From positions 52,501 to 116,500 of the forward strand of contig JASKMD010000017.1 in the NCBI GenBank assembly GCA_030144725.1: a stretch of 64,000 bases of DNA, in the 5' to 3' direction. Source of the stretch: Haematococcus lacustris (lineage: Eukaryota; Chlorophyta; Chlorophyceae; Chlamydomonadales; Haematococcaceae). Under the pieces are notes generated by a model that ran no database searches, had not been told where the DNA came from, and saw only the letters and a program-made list of their open reading frames with translations. Positions 20,267 to 30,939 of this stretch are shown piece after piece; position 1 is the stretch's first letter, and each line of letters begins with the position of its first letter. Position numbers and translations under genes: made by a program.

Positions 20267-21221
20267 CGATGTCCAGTTATATAACCTCTGCAATGTGCGA
20301 TGTGTGCGGATGCAGCAACAGAGTGTGGCAAGAGCAATTGCAATGGCAGCGGCAGTGGCAGCAGCGGAGGTGTCGGCTTAGTGCCAGCTCATTGCAAGTT
20401 GGCATGGCATGTCACCAGCCCTCATCGTGGGGGGGCGAGGGAGGAGAGCAGCCATACATCTGCAGCCGGCAAGGGGGGCTGATTACGCCGTGGGTAGCGT
20501 GGCTGAGGGGGCACAACAGGAGCAGCTGGAGCGGGGAGGACTGGGGAGGCTGCCATTGGGCTTGCAGCATGTGGAACAGGTTGCAACGGGCGCATTGCTT
20601 GTGGGCGGCGGCCCCCACCCCTACCTCGCCCCACATGCACAGAGGATACTCCACCTCTACCTATGCCCCTTGGCCTGCCCCTCCCCCTGAGCCTGCCTGT
20701 GCCCCGTCCTGCTGGCTCCCTTGGCGCTGGGGCTGCAGGTAAATGGGGGAGGGGTGCTGGGGATGGGCCAGGTGGTTGGGTGGGAGGCTCACCCCGGCCT
20801 GCAAGCTCAGCGGCTGACAGGGGAATGGCATCATGCAGAGGAAACAACACTTGGCTGATGCGGAGAGGGCTGAAGGTTGTTGTAAGCAGCCTTTGGCGGA
20901 TGGCTGCTGGCGCTTGAGGGCTGTGGGTTGGGCTAAGGAAACGGGACAGCCGACCCGTCTGCATTGCCGAACCGTGAGCAGAGATGCCACCGATTGCGGG
21001 TCCCGCAAGCTCGGCATCCGTGAATAGTCGTCGTCTGACAGCTGAATGTTGGCTGTCCTGTCTGTCACTGGATACCTGGGTGGATGCCTTCACATTGCAT
21101 AGCGTACCCCTTAAGAATGAAAAGCACGAATCGCAGCCGCTCACCGCAAGTGCAAGTGAAGGAAAGAGCAGGCGCAAACGCCAGGCATGGAAGCCAACGC
21201 ATTAAGGGGGACGTCATGAAA
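20267..21221. other. Degenerate head copy and unassigned GC-rich sequence
   Basis: 20267-20410 is a diverged head copy (GATGTCCAGTTAT..GCAATTGCAATGG..). From 20420 to 21220 the sequence is GC-rich and not obviously repeated elsewhere in the window. It contains a 251-residue minus-strand frame described separately. Confidence 0.5.
20422..21177 (-). CDS. Hypothetical Pro/Arg-rich ORF, 251 residues
   Basis: The only long frame in this region not made of simple repeat. Features seen: an RGRGRPRG basic stretch (about residues 160-175), proline-rich flanks, and a RYPRRNQPPLPAADVW tail. RYPRR-N-x-PP..W tails occur near the end of some LTR retrotransposon integrases, but nothing else here supports that. 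Function unknown. It may be a transposon fragment or a chance frame in GC-rich DNA. Confidence 0.25.
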   Translation of the reverse strand: MRLLFPSLALAVSGCDSCFSFLRGTLCNVKASTQVSSDRQDSQHSAVRRRLFTDAELAGPAIGGISAHGSAMQTGRLSRFLSPTHSPQAPAAIRQRLLTTTFSPLRISQVLFPLHDAIPLSAAELAGRGEPPTQPPGPSPAPLPHLPAAPAPREPAGRGTGRLRGRGRPRGIGRGGVSSVHVGRGRGGGRRPQAMRPLQPVPHAASPMAASPVLPAPAAPVVPPQPRYPRRNQPPLPAADVWLLSSLAPPR

Positions 21222-21528
21222 GAGGCTGTACTCCGCGGGGGTTCGGGGTCTTTGTTTGACTGAACTGTCGGTTGACGGGCCGGCCAGACCATTCAAAACG
21301 ACACATCGCGAGTAGACGCGCTGGCATCTACATTACCAGACCCACTACTCATCTCTATTTTTAAGGCCTCCAAAATGCAGAACGACTTTCGATCTTACTG
21401 CACAGTGACTCGCGCTCGATTTCCTCGATGTACGATGCGGTGTTGAAGTTAGGAGAGGTCGCACGCTGAATCGCAGGCCATCCCGAGCACATTTTTCATC
21501 TTGCCCCCTTATTTTTTTTATATGTAGA
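21222..21528. repeat. Isolated tail segment of the higher-order repeat
   Basis: GAGGCTGTACTCCGCGGGGG to TATATGTAGA, about 90-95% like 19729-20032 and 24945-25247 by eye, without the preceding core. Confidence 0.8.
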
Positions 21529-24500
21529 TGATGTCCAGTTATCACTTCTGCAGTGTGCGGTGTGTGTGGGTGCAGCAACAGTGTGTTGCAAGAGCAATTG
21601 CAATGGCAGATGAAGGCAGAGTGGCAGCAGTAGTGGTGCCAGCTCAATGCCAGGTCAATGCAAGTTGGCATGGCCTTTCACCAGCCCATATCGTCATCGG
21701 GGCCAAGTGGCAAGGCATCAAACACATTCTCATTGTACACTGCTGCCCCTGTTGCTGCTGCCCCTGCTGCTGCTGCCCCAGCTGCCCTTGCCCCAGCTGC
21801 CCCTGCTGCTGCTGCCCCTGCTACTGCTGCCCCTGCCCCAGCTGCCCCTGCTGCTGCTGCCCCTCCTGCTGCTGCCCCTGCTGCCCCTGCTGCTACTGCT
21901 GCCGCTGCTGCCGCTGCTGCCGCTGCCCCTGCCCCAGCTGCTGTTGCCCCTGCTGCTGCAGCCCCTGCTGCTGCCACCGCCGCTGCCGCTGATGCTGCTG
22001 CCCCTGTGCTGCCCCTGCCGCTGCTGCCGCTCCTGCCCCTGCTGCCCCTGCCGCTGCTGCCCCTCCTGCTGCCCCTGCCGCTGCTGCCCCTGCTGCTGCT
22101 GCCCCTGCTACTGCGGCCCCTGCTGCTGCTGCTACTGTTGCCGCTGCTGCTGCTGCCCCTGCCCCAGCTGCCCCGGCCGCTGCTGCTACTGTTGCCGCTG
22201 ATGCCGCTGCTGCTGCTGCCCCTGCGCCAGCTTCCCCTGCCCCAGCTGCCCTTGCTGCTGCCCCTGCTGCAGCCGCTGCCCCTGCTGCCCCTGCTGCTGC
22301 TGCCCCTGCCCCTGCCCCAGCTGCCCCTGCTGTTGCTGCCCCTCCTGCTGCTGCCCCTGCTGCTGCTGCTGCTGCTGCTGCTACTGCTGCCCCTGCCACT
22401 GCTGCCCCTGCTACTGCTGCCCCTGCTACTGCTGCCCCTCCTGTTGCTGCCCCTGCTGCTGCTGCTGCCCCTTTTGCTGCCCCTGCTCCTGCCGCTGCTG
22501 CTGCCCCTGCCCCTGCTGCTGCTGCCCCTGCTGCTGCTGCAGCTACTGCTGCTGCCCCTGCGGCTGCCGCTGCTGCCCCTGCTGATGTACACTGCTGCCC
22601 CTGTTGCTGCTGCCCCTGCCCCAGCTGCCCCTCTCAGTGTACACTGCTGCCCCTGTTGCTGCTGCCCCTGCCCCAGCTGCCCCTGTTGCTGTTGCCCCTG
22701 CTGCTGCTGCCCCTGCTGCTGCTGCGGCCCCTGTTGCTGCCGCCGCCGCTGATGCTGCTGCCCCTGCTACTGCTGCCCCTGCTGCTGCTGCCCCTGCTAC
22801 TGCTGCCCCTGCCCCAGCTGCCCCTGCTGCTGCTGCCCCTCCTGCTGCTGCCCCTGCTGCCCCTGCTGCTACTGCTGCCGCTGATGCCGCTGCCCCTGCC
22901 CCAGCTGCTGCTGCCCCTGCTGCTGCAGCCCCTGCTGCTGCCACCGCCGCTGCCGCTGATGCTGCTGCCCCTGTGCTGCCCCTGCCGCTGCTGCCGCTCC
23001 TGCCCCTACTGCCCCTGCCGCTGCTGCCCCTGCTGCTGCCCCTGCCGCTGCTGCCCCTGCTGCTGCTGCCCCTGCTACTGCGGCCCCTGCTGCTGCTGCT
23101 ACTGTTGCCGCTGCTGCTGCTGCCCCTGCCCCAGCTGCCCCGGCCGCTGCTGCTACTGTTGCCGCTGATGCCGCTGCTGCTGCTGCCCCTGCGCCAGCTT
23201 CCCCTGCCCCAGCTGCCCTTGCTGCTGCCCCTGCTGCAGCCGCTGCCCCTGCTGCCCCTGCTGCTGCTGCCCCTGCCCCTGCCCCAGCTGCCCCTGCTGT
23301 TGCTGCCCCTCCTGCTGCTGCCCCTGCTGCTGCTGCTGCTGCTGCTGCTACTGCTGCCCCTGCCACTGCTGCCCCTGCTACTGCTGCCCCTGCTACTGCT
23401 GCCCCTCCTGTTGCTGCCCCTGCTGCTGCTGCTGCCCCTTTTGCTGCCCCTGCTCCTGCCGCTGCTGCTGCCCCTGCCCCTGCTGCTGCTGCCCCTGCTG
23501 CTGCTGCAGCTACTGCTGCTGCCCCTGCGGCTGCCGCTGCTGCCCCTGCTGATGTACACTGCTGCCCCTGTTGCTGCTGCCCCTGCCCCAGCTGCCCCTC
23601 TCAGTGTACACTGCTGCCCCTGTTGCTGCTGCCCCTGCCCCAGCTGCCCCTGTTGCTGTTGCCCCTGCTGCTGCTGCCCCTGCTGCTGCTGCGGCCCCTG
23701 TTGCTGCCGCCGCCGCTGATGCTGCTGCCCCTGCTACTGCTGCCCCTGCTGCTGCTGCCCCTTCTACTGCTGCCCCTGCCCCAGCTGCCCCTGCTGCTGC
23801 TGCCCCTCCTGCTGCTGCCCCTGCTGCCCCTGCTGCTACTGCTGCCGCTGATGCCGCTGCCCCTGCCCCAGCTGCTGCTGCCCCTGCTGCTGCAGCCCCT
23901 GCTGCTGCCACCGCCGCTGCCGCTGATGCTGCTGCCCCTGTGCTGCCCCTGCCGCTGCTGCCGCTCCTGCCCCTACTGCCCCTGCCGCTGCTGCCCCTGC
24001 TGCTGCCCCTGCCGCTGCTGCCCCTGCTGCTGCTGCCCCTGCTACTGCGGCCCCTGCTGCTGCTGCTACTGTTGCCGCTGCTGCTGCTGCCCCTGCCCCA
24101 GCTGCCCCGGCCGCTGCTGCTACTGTTGCCGCTGATGCCGCTGCTGCTGCTGCCCCTGCGCCAGCTTCCCCTGCCCCAGCTGCCCTTGCTGCTGCCCCTG
24201 CTGCAGCCGCTGCCCCTGCTGCCCCTGCTGCTGCTGCCCCTGCCCCTGCCCCAGCTGCCCCTGCTGTTGCTGCCCCTCCTGCTGCTGCCCCTGCTGCTGC
24301 TGCTGCTGCTACTGCTGCCCCTGCCACTGCTGCCCCTGCTACTGCTGCCCCTGCTACTGCTGCCCCTCCTGTTGCTGCCCCTGCTGCTGCTGCTGCCCCT
24401 GCTGCTGCCCCTGCTGCTGCCGCTGCCCCTGCCCCTGCTGCTGCTGCCCCTGCTGCTGCTGCAGCTACTGCTGCTGCCCCTGCGGCTGCCGCTGCTGCCC

Positions 24501-25247
24501 CTGCTGATGTACACTGCTGCCCCTGTTGCTGCTGCCCCTGCCCCAGCTGCCCCTCTCAGTGTACACTGCTGCCGCTGTTGCTGCTGCCCCTGCCCCAGCT
24601 GCCCCTGTTGCTGTTGCCCCTGCTGCTGCTGCCCCTGCTGCTGCTGCTGCCCCTGTTGCTGACGCCGCCGCTGATGCTGCTGCCCCTGCTACTGCTGCCC
24701 CTGTTGCTGCTGCCGCTGCTGCTAGCCTGGCTGCTTTTCGGGGCATCAGGTGCATTGGGGACGTGAGGCTCCCACGCGCTGAAGCAGAGGCTGAACATGT
24801 CTTACCGCATAGGCAGTGCGTTTAAAGTGCACGCCACGGCCAACGTGCACGCCACGGCCAAGCGCCGCATCCGTGAGGTGCAGCCCAGTCCTGGCCCTGG
24901 ACTGCGGCTGTCAGACCAACCTGTGTCATGATCATCTAGGGCCGGGGCTGTACTCCGCAGGGGTTGAGGGTCTTAGTTTGACTGGGCTGTCGGTTGACGG
25001 GCCGGCAAGACCATTCAAAACGAAACATCGCGAGTAGACGCGCTGGCGTCTACATTACCAGACCCACTACTCATCTCTATTTTTAAGGCCTTCAAACCTC
25101 AGAACGACTTTCGACCTTACCGCACAGTGAGTCGCGCTCGAGTTCCTCGATGTACTATGCGGTGTTGAAGTTAGAAGAGGTCGCACGCTGAATCGCAGGC
25201 CATTCCGAGCACATTTTTCTTGCCCCCTTAAGATTTTTATATGTAGA
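21529..25247. repeat. Higher-order repeat copy 2 with internally amplified core
   Basis: Head 21529-21736, core 21737-24725, tail 24726-25247. The core contains a unit repeated at about 967- then 955-bp intervals (for example the landmark GATGTACACTGCTGCCCCTG at about 22582, 23549 and 24504), so it has grown by unequal exchange compared with copy 1. Very long frames on both strands are compositional artefacts. Confidence 0.85.
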
Positions 25248-25353
25248 TGATGTCCAGTTATCACTTCTGCAGTGTGCGGTGTGTGTGGGTGCAGCAACAG
25301 TGTGTTGCAAGAGCAATTGCAATGGCAGATGAAGGCAGAGTGGCAGCAGTAGT
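25248..25353. repeat. Head segment of the higher-order repeat, third copy
   Basis: Matches 21529-21634 and gives a second uninterrupted paralogue of the Helitron insertion site. It is cut off by the palindromic element that follows. Confidence 0.8.
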
Positions 25354-25543
25354 GGCGCCCGGGGCGTTTTAGGCCCCCAAAAACACTCGGCCTCGGCGCT
25401 GGAGCGTAACAGCTCTCGACCTCAGCCAGCAGCCGCGTCGCTACGCTCCGCGGCTGCTGGCTTCGGTCTCGAGCTGTTACGCTCCAGCGCCTCGGCCTCG
25501 CGTTTTTAGGGCGCCTAAAACTACCGGCGCTTCCACTATCTAC
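25350..25543. mobile_element. Palindromic (foldback) MITE, second type
   Basis: Shares the core arms of 17626-17826 (GGCGCTGGAGCGTAACAGCT and complement) but with different outer arms (CGTTTTAGGCCCCC and GGGCGCCTAAAAC). Ends read (TAG)TGGCGCC on the left and CGCTTCCACTA on the right. Non-coding. Confidence 0.7.
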
Positions 25544-25598
25544 TACTTAAATCGAGGTCTGTTAACGATTACAACTGAGTAAAACTCAATTACAAGGC

Positions 25599-26080
25599 TA
25601 TAACTTCAATTTACCCGGATCTAAACGGTTTCTGCCCGCTTTTTAAAAGGCTGTAACAAGGGCAACCGACAGCCAATAATGTCCTAACCGTCAATTATAG
25701 CCAACCGTCAATTATAGGCAACCGTCAATTATAGGCAACCGCCAATTATAGCCAACCGCCAATTATAGCCAACCGCTAAGTCGCAACCACTACACATGGC
25801 AACACACAATCTAATCCTCATATCACGCACTTTGCACTCATGCTCATGCAATTCAGAGGCCCATGCGCTTCATTTCTTCATGATGCACATCATCACATGC
25901 ATTTGCAAGCACTTTATGCAGCACTCCATCCATGCATGCAGCACTCCATGCACTCCATAGCAAAACTAACTTGCATGCGCTTCACCCTATAGAAGAGGGA
26001 GCCCCGCCTAATACACGGCACAATGAACATTATTTGCAACACATTATGACAGACAGATGACTAAGCCGTAGGCAAGACGT
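25599..26080. mobile_element. Degenerate remnant of the Crypton-like element
   Basis: Begins TATAACTTCAATTTACCCGG, continues through the 17-bp minisatellite (25685-25780) and into CATGCGCTTCAT/GCATTTGCA-rich sequence resembling the 3' coding end of the recombinase gene (7700-7810), without an open frame. Confidence 0.75.
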
Positions 26081-26280
26081 GAGTAGTGCCATGCCATGCA
26101 TGACGCCGCTCTCCATTATGCGTGGTATTCCAAAGGCTGATAAGGGACAACAACGTTGTCTAAGAGAGAATGGCAGGACTAGGAGCGCCCCTGGCGTCGG
26201 TCTCGAGCGTTCACTCGGAACTGCTTCGGCCTCGGTCGTTTACAAACCCGGAAAAGGTTCGGTGTTGCAGTTATCCTCAT
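26081..26280. other. Unassigned 200 bp
   Basis: No gene seen. It leads into the following minisatellite. Confidence 0.35.
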
Positions 26281-26755
26281 CGTACAGGGTCCTGGGCCAC
26301 AGGGTTCTGCCGCACGGCTACAGGGTCCTACGACATTTAATTACAGGGTCCTGCCGCACGGCTACAGGGTCCTACGACATTTATTTACAGGGTCCTGCCG
26401 CACAGCTACAGGGTCCTACGACATTTATTTACAAGGTCCTGCCGCACGGCTACAGGGTCCTACGACATTTATTTACAGGGTCCTGCCGCACGGCTACAGG
26501 GTCCTACGACATTTGTTTACAGGGTCCTGCCGCACGGCTACAGGGTCCTACGACATTTTTTTACAGGGTCCTGCCGCACGGCTACAGGGTCCTACGACAT
26601 TTGTTTACAGGGTCCTGCCGCACGGCTACAGGGTCCTACGACATTTATTTACAGGGTCCTGCCGCACGGCTACAGGGTCCTACGACATTTATTTACAGGG
26701 TCCTGCCGCACGGCTACAGGGTCCTACGACATTTGTTTACAGGGTCCTGCCACAA
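26281..26755. repeat. About 43-bp minisatellite
   Basis: About eleven copies of ACAGGGTCCTGCCGCACGGC plus TACAGGGTCCTACGACATTT with small T-run differences. Each unit holds two ACAGGGTCCT motifs. Confidence 0.92.
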
Positions 26756-29520
26756 CGTATGCAACGACGCCCGAACACCTCGCAACACTACAACAAACGG
26801 CATGTATTGCTGGTGCTAAGCACATGCATTGATGCAAGGTGACAACACCACACACCACCACCACACAACATCACTAGAACAACAACACTACGACTCATGC
26901 CTTGCTCACCACCTATGCCATGTGCACAACCACAAGGACTGGCTGGACCTCATTGCTATGGGCTAACACCTCATCACTTTGCCTTGCTGTCTATGCCCCA
27001 TGGCACCAAATCAGGCTGGGGTAGGCTAGGCTAGCCTAGCCTAGCCTGGGGTAGGCTAGGCTAGGCTGGGCTAGGCTAGGCTGGGCTGGGCTGGGCTTGG
27101 CTCCAGGCTGCCCGCTCCAGGCTGCCCGCTCCAAGCTGGTACGCCAAGGGCTGCTGTGTGGGGTAGGTGCCTAGCTGCCTGGCTACTGGGTAGGGTTAGA
27201 CCATCAGACCTGCGGCAGCAAGAGGCATCCTTGCAATTAGGCTTGGCATTGGGTACCACTCATGTGTAGGGACTGGCCACTTACAGTTATGCTCCGTGTC
27301 ACGCTGCCGGGGGAGGGTACGGGGTACGGGGAGGGTACGGTCCTTGCTGGCTACTCAATGGTTGCTGCTCTACCGCCTTGCTTGCAATCAACCAGGACAT
27401 GCTACACAGGCCATGCTCCAGCTGTGGACAACTGCAAGCAAACATCAGCCAGCAAGCAGATGAATTAGGACATGCATGACCAGAACTGGGCAGGCTAGGC
27501 TGACACCTCCCAAGCATGTGCACTCACCAGAAGTCCTGGCTACCGCTCTAAGCGCCTCCTACCTGCTGCTGTTGGCAGCTGCTCTTGCTTACTGCTCATG
27601 GCTGCAGTGGAGTGGAGTGGAGTGGAGTGGAGTGGAGGAGCAGCCGCAGCAGGGGGGCAGCAGCAGCGGCAGCAAGGGGACAGCAGTAGCAGGGGGGCAG
27701 CAGCAGCAGGAGCAGCGACAGCAGCAGAGATAGTAAAGGCACTATAGCACCTACCTACCTTCTGGCGGCTTGATGACTGCTGCTGGGAAGGGGGTGGGAG
27801 TGCAGGAGTGAAGGCGGGGAGGCGGGGTAGATGTGGAAAGCGGGAGGCGGGAGGCGGGAGGGGGGGAGGCAGGGAGGCGGGAGGCGGGAGGCGGGGAGGC
27901 AGGGAGGCGGGAGGGGGGGACGTGGGGCGGGGGTAGGTTGGGGGCATGGGTTGGGTTGGGTGGGGGCCTGGGTTGGGGGCATGGGCCTGGGTGGGGGCGG
28001 GGGAGTGAGAGGGGGCGGGGGGGGATGAATTGGGAGGGGTTGTGTAGGGAAAGTGGAGGGGAGGGTTTGTGTAGGGAAAGTGGAGGGGAGGTGCCCATCA
28101 GACCTGCAACCAAGGGGCGTGCACGTGCGGTAGGGTGACCAGGCTGGGCACTGTGTTAGCTACACCGTGGCCTTACCATATCACCAGGCACCATCTGCGC
28201 CAGTGGGGTGGGATTGCGATGAGGAGTATAAGGTGTAGGGAAGGGAAGGTGGGGTGAGGTGGGGGCTTGGGAGTATGGGAGGCTTGGGAGTATGGGAGTA
28301 TGGGAGTATGGGAGGGGAGAGGGAGAGAGAGGGGGGAAGGGAGGTGGTGGTGGTGGTGGTATTGGTAGTGGAAAAGGGGGATGGGTGTGACCAGAAGAAC
28401 CTGCAGTTACCAAGGGCATGCTAGCAGTCAGACTGGGTACATGGAGCCACACATTTGCAACAGCAAGCCACTCACCATTTGTAGAGTGGAGTGTGTGATG
28501 GGGGGAAATGGGAGGGTGCTGCTCATGATCGCCGCTCATTATGTTTGTGAGGGGGACTAGAGCATACTAAGCTCGGTCTCACCTGAGTGGTTCCTCGCGG
28601 CGTTGGACAAGAGATAGGGGTGGCAGCGGTGGTGGTGGTGGTGGTGGTGGCACAGGGTAGGCAAGGGCAGGAGTGTAGGCATCAGACCTGCAGCAAGCAA
28701 GGGACGTGCTTACGTTGAGGCTGGCATAACATCGTGGCAAGCTGGTAGTCATGTGTTGCATGACGAAGGCACTCACTTGGCATAGCAGTAGGGTCTTCAT
28801 TGTCATGGTAATGGTGAGGGTGAGGAAGCACTAAGTACACCTCTTAGCTGTGCATGTTGTTTTTATCTTGAGTTCTTGGCACTCCACCTGCAAGCAACCC
28901 GAGCCACATGAGAAGCAATTTCTTTGCATTTGTCGATGATCTTCGCTATGACCTTTCCCTCACGTCGCACATTTCCCTGGCGATCACGCTATTTCTTGGC
29001 CCCTTCGCTCAACCTGGGCGCATGGCTGGCTGGCTCGGCTACGATATGCCCGTTTCTGCTGGCTGCTCCTGGCTGCAACCTCTAATCCTTCTCCGCTCCT
29101 GGCTGTTGATGGCTGCGTTGTGTCCGCCAGTGTTGTTGTCCGCTACCTTTTGTAGCTAGTTGTGCGGTTGCTGGGTGGCGATGGCTAGTGGCTAGTGTTC
29201 GTGGCTAGCGCATCATGCACATCACATCAGCGCACCTGGTGATGAGAGATGCTGCTGGCTCGTAGCTACCCTTTTGGCGACGATGTCCTGTCCTGGGCTG
29301 CTCCTGGCCGCCCCTGGCTGCTAACGCCGGCTTGGCGGGGCAGTCTGCATTCCTGCGTGATTCCTTTGCTTCCTTCGCACTTCCTTTGCGTGAACTTGAT
29401 GCAAGCCTCCATGCAGCCGAATTATTTTGTTACCTTATACCCATACCGGGCATACCGTGTTACAGTTTTGGTTGCAGTTGTAGCACGCATAATTGAATGA
29501 AACAATAACACTAATGGTGA
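26756..29520. other. Low-complexity intergenic stretch with no supported gene
   Basis: Contents seen: (GGCTA)n-like run 27010-27100, (GTGGA)5 at about 27606-27636, GGCGGGA/GGGGGAGG-type G-rich array 27785-28090, TGGGAGTA array about 28268-28320, (GGT)n at about 28343 and 28628. A CATCAGACCTGC segment recurs at 27204, 28095 and 28680, suggesting duplicated blocks. The 83-residue frames at 28908 and 29249 show no recognisable domain and are not called. Confidence 0.5.
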
Positions 29521-29529
29521 CTTCAATGT

Positions 29530-30390
29530 ATGTGGAGGGTCAGTGAAACAGGACCCTGTGGTGTGGTGCCAGGACCCTGTGGGTTAGGACCCTGTGGTGT
29601 GGTGCCAGGACCCTGTGGGCCAGGACCCTGTGGTGTGGTGCCAGGACCCTGTGGGCCAGGACCCTGTGGTGTGGTGCCAGGACCCTGTGGGCCAGGACCC
29701 TGTGGTGTGGTGCCAGGACCCTGTGGGCCAGGACCCTGTGGTGAGGTGCCAGGACCCTGTGGTGAGGTACCAGGACCCTGTGGTGCCAGGACCCTGTGGT
29801 GAGGTGCCAGGACCCTGTGGGCCAGGACCCTGTGGTGAGGTGCCAGGACCCTGTGGTGAGGTGCCAGGACCCTGTGGGCCAGGACCCTGTGGTGTGGTGC
29901 CAGGACCCTGTGGTGCCAGGACCCTGTGGTGTGGTGCCAGGACCCTGTGGTGTGGTGCCAGAACCCTGTGGTGTGGTGCCAGGACCCTGTGGTGCCAGGA
30001 CCCTGTGGTGAGGTGCCAGGACCCTGTGGTGCCGGGACCCTGTGGTGAGGTACCAGGACCCTGTGGTGTGGTGCCAGGACCCTGTGGTGTGGTGCCAGGA
30101 CCCTGTGGTGCCAGAACCCTGTGGTGTGGTGCCAGGACCCTGTGGTGCCAGGACCCTGTGGTGTGGTGCCAGGACCCTGTGGTGTGGTGCCAGAACCCTG
30201 TGGTGTGGTGCCAGGACCCTGTGGTGCCAGGACCCTGTGGTGTGGTGCCAGGACCCTGTGGGCCAGAACCCTGTGGTGAGGTGCCAGGACCCTGTGGTGA
30301 GGTGCCAGGACCCTGTGGTGAGGTGCCAGGACCCTGTAAGCCAGGACCCTGTGGTGTGGTACCAGGACCCTGTGTAGAAAGACACTCATC
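29530..30390. repeat. Minisatellite of GGACCCTGTGGTGYGGTGCCA
   Basis: About 45 units of 16-21 bp in irregular order (with or without GTGGTGCC or GGCC linkers). Frames on both strands (PGPCGVV, HHRVLAP) are artefacts. Confidence 0.92.
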
Positions 30391-30620
30391 GTAGGACCCT
30401 GTACAGGGTCCAGGCACACATGGTCGAAAGCATCCAAACGGGGTCAACATGACCAACCACCGGCTATGTAGGAATCCTAACAGGGTTCTATCACATAGGG
30501 ATGCAATGAATGATTATAATATCAACACTCATAAGGTACACAGGACCCTGTACAGGGTCGGCAGGACCCTGTACAGGGTCCTACGACCATGATGACGCTA
30601 GGAACCTGTACAGGGTCCTG
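30391..30620. repeat. Scattered ACCCTGTACAGGGT palindromes
   Basis: GGACCCTGTACAGGGTCC or close variants at about 30393, 30541, 30563 and 30601, interspersed with unique sequence. The half-site is the same ACAGGGTCC seen in the arrays at 26281 and 29530. Confidence 0.75.
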
Positions 30621-30939
30621 GAACACGGGCCATAGCTCATCACTGGCTGGGACTTTTTGCATGCCACCTACTAGGTTGGGCAGCTGTAAGCACCCTTTAC
30701 AATCGCTCATACTCACATTTCATGAAAAGTCACTTTGGTCACACGGTGCCAACTCCCTTAGCCAAAATCAGGGTCTCAGCCCCACACCTGGCCCAGCAAC
30801 TCGACACCGAGTGAGAATTACACTTTGGCCCAAGAGAGTCTTGTCATCCTCTAAGTCACAGCAACCCACATACCAAGTTTCAGACCTCAAATCTCAGGTT
30901 TTTCAAGCCAGCCAGCCCCTAATTTGCACGAGTGTCTCT
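30621..30939. other. Unassigned sequence beside the gag fragment
   Basis: No recognisable gene. It sits where the remainder of gag would be expected, so it is either a later insertion or the flank of a deletion. Confidence 0.4.

Noticed and set aside
18170..24662. Ala/Pro-, Leu/Pro- and Ser/Gly-rich proteins of 300-430 residues
   Set aside because: Several frames on both strands are open through the GCTGCCCCT core; frames switch within the array and have no conserved ends.
28908..29500. Two 83-residue frames as host genes
   Set aside because: No domain, no splice-supported extension, no composition contrast with the surroundings.
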